Below the pieces are notes generated by a model. It was not told the DNA's origin, made no database searches, and worked only from the letters and a program-made list of their open reading frames with translations. A program made the translations under genes and the position numbers. From NCBI RefSeq assembly GCF_947495205.1, contig NZ_CANLXV010000007.1, positions 124,001 through 188,000 of the forward strand: a DNA stretch of 64,000 nucleotides, in the 5' to 3' direction. This DNA comes from an uncultured Polaribacter sp. (GTDB lineage: Bacteria; Bacteroidota; Bacteroidia; Flavobacteriales; Flavobacteriaceae). Below, piece by piece: positions 63,765-64,000 of the stretch (positions are counted from its first letter, which is position 1; the number at the start of each line of letters is the position of its first letter).

Positions 63765-64000
63765 TTGCTTTGGTTTTAAATTATAGAAAGTCTGTGGGAA
63801 TGAGAACTGGTGGAATAAAGCTGTACAGCGAACTAAAACAAGACTTTATAGCCAATGATATTAAAATTGGTAGAGACAAGTTTTACAGCGTTTTAAGAAT
63901 GCATAATCTTCTTGTTCCAAAATTAAAAAACTATATAACAACAACCGATTCTAAACATCAGTTTAGAAAATATAAAAACCTAATTAAAGATAAAATTCCC
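63575..64000 (+). CDS. IS3-family transposase OrfB (DDE catalytic part, 3' end outside window)
   Basis: Open in the -1 frame relative to OrfA from 63575 to the window edge, not listed in the ORF track. Translation reads VKKVIAQNISKRDRAKEEKP, then YGCFGISKQAFYKRL, LVLNYRKSVGMRTGGIKLY and RDKFYSVLRMHNLLVPK, the HTH_21-type region of IS3 transposases. The DDE residues lie further right, outside the window. It has no good start of its own at its beginning, so it is expected to be made as an OrfAB fusion by frameshifting at 63605-63611. Confidence 0.85.
63605..63611 (+). promoter_or_regulatory. Programmed -1 frameshift site of the IS3 element
   Basis: The heptamer A_AAA_AAG lies in the orfA frame as TCA AAA AAG and, after a -1 slip, continues as AAA AAA GTC in the orfB frame. 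This is the canonical slippery heptamer for IS3 elements. A downstream hairpin that often helps was not worked out. Confidence 0.8.

Larger units (their letters stand above)
63237..64000 (+). mobile_element. IS3-family insertion sequence, left part (IS150-like group)
   Basis: The left end is placed at 63237, where TGTACTTTCCCGAAATAGG starts; IS3 elements begin with TG, and TGTACT is like the IS150-group terminal repeat. Inside are orfA and, in the -1 frame, orfB, linked by a frameshift site. The right end lies outside the window, so target duplication and the matching inverted repeat cannot be seen. It entered 190 bp after gltD without breaking a visible gene. Confidence 0.85.

Noticed and set aside
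1-64000. CRISPR arrays, prophage genes, toxin-antitoxin or restriction systems
   Set aside because: No regularly spaced direct repeats and no cas, phage structural, methylase or toxin-like genes were seen.

Overview
The window looks like chromosomal DNA from a Flavobacteriaceae bacterium (Bacteroidota), close in style to Polaribacter or Tenacibaculum. The reasons are the low GC content, type IX secretion and gliding genes (porU, porV, gldJ), Bacteroidetes-type promoters (-7 element TAnnTTTG), weak Shine-Dalgarno signals and OmpL-like/SLBB envelope proteins. Nothing indicates a plasmid or prophage. The only mobile element is the left part of an IS3-family insertion sequence at the right edge.

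Layout. (1) 1-5.4 kb, minus strand: a truncated LysM/PBP1-like lipoprotein, guaA, a FabH-like ketoacyl synthase, a group III truncated haemoglobin and cytidine deaminase. (2) 5.4-14 kb: porU-porV (type IX secretion sortase and shuttle) divergent from gldJ-murF, with a convergent BadF-type GlcNAc kinase. (3) 14.4-42.6 kb, all minus strand: a Wzx/Wzy-type surface polysaccharide locus. Its first transcription block (tviC-like, tviB-like, wbpB-like, two nucleotidyltransferases, ugd) makes UDP-uronic acids. A second long block (fcl, gmd, wzx, radical SAM, pyruvyltransferase, four glycosyltransferases with wzy, a WbpV-like reductase, rmlACDB, WecA-like initiating transferase) makes GDP-fucose and dTDP-rhamnose and assembles and flips the repeat unit. 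Separate genes for a PglF/WbpM-type dehydratase and for an SLBB export protein plus Wzz complete the export machinery. (4) 42.7-52.5 kb: tRNA-Val(TAC), folC, an exbB-exbD-tonB set, nhaD, an amino acid/glutamate dehydrogenase, anmK, an acyl-CoA dehydrogenase and a divergent TruA paralogue. (5) 52.7-63.1 kb, plus strand: nitrogen assimilation, with an OmpL-like porin, amt1, PII (glnB-like), amt2, gltB and gltD. Ammonium would enter through porin and Amt, be gated by PII, and be fixed by glutamate synthase. (6) 63.2 kb to the end: the IS3 element with a textbook A_AAA_AAG frameshift site.

The points most worth a second look are these. A family of three diverged hairpin repeats lies in gene 3' flanks; they share the ends TTGGGCG and CAATCC..(T)GCGC/AACGC, and their central stem varies in sequence but still pairs. 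gmd contains four copies of a 7-bp repeat inside an apparent insertion, so slippage could switch GDP-fucose synthesis. A radical SAM/SPASM enzyme is translationally coupled to a pyruvyltransferase and a glycosyltransferase. A UDP-uronate pathway has a WbpB-like oxidase but no local aminotransferase or acetyltransferase, and sits next to two small cytidylyltransferase-fold enzymes. The PII protein has an altered T-loop in which Gln39 is replaced. No wholly new system is proven. All family calls rest on motifs and recalled family sequences, without database searches.
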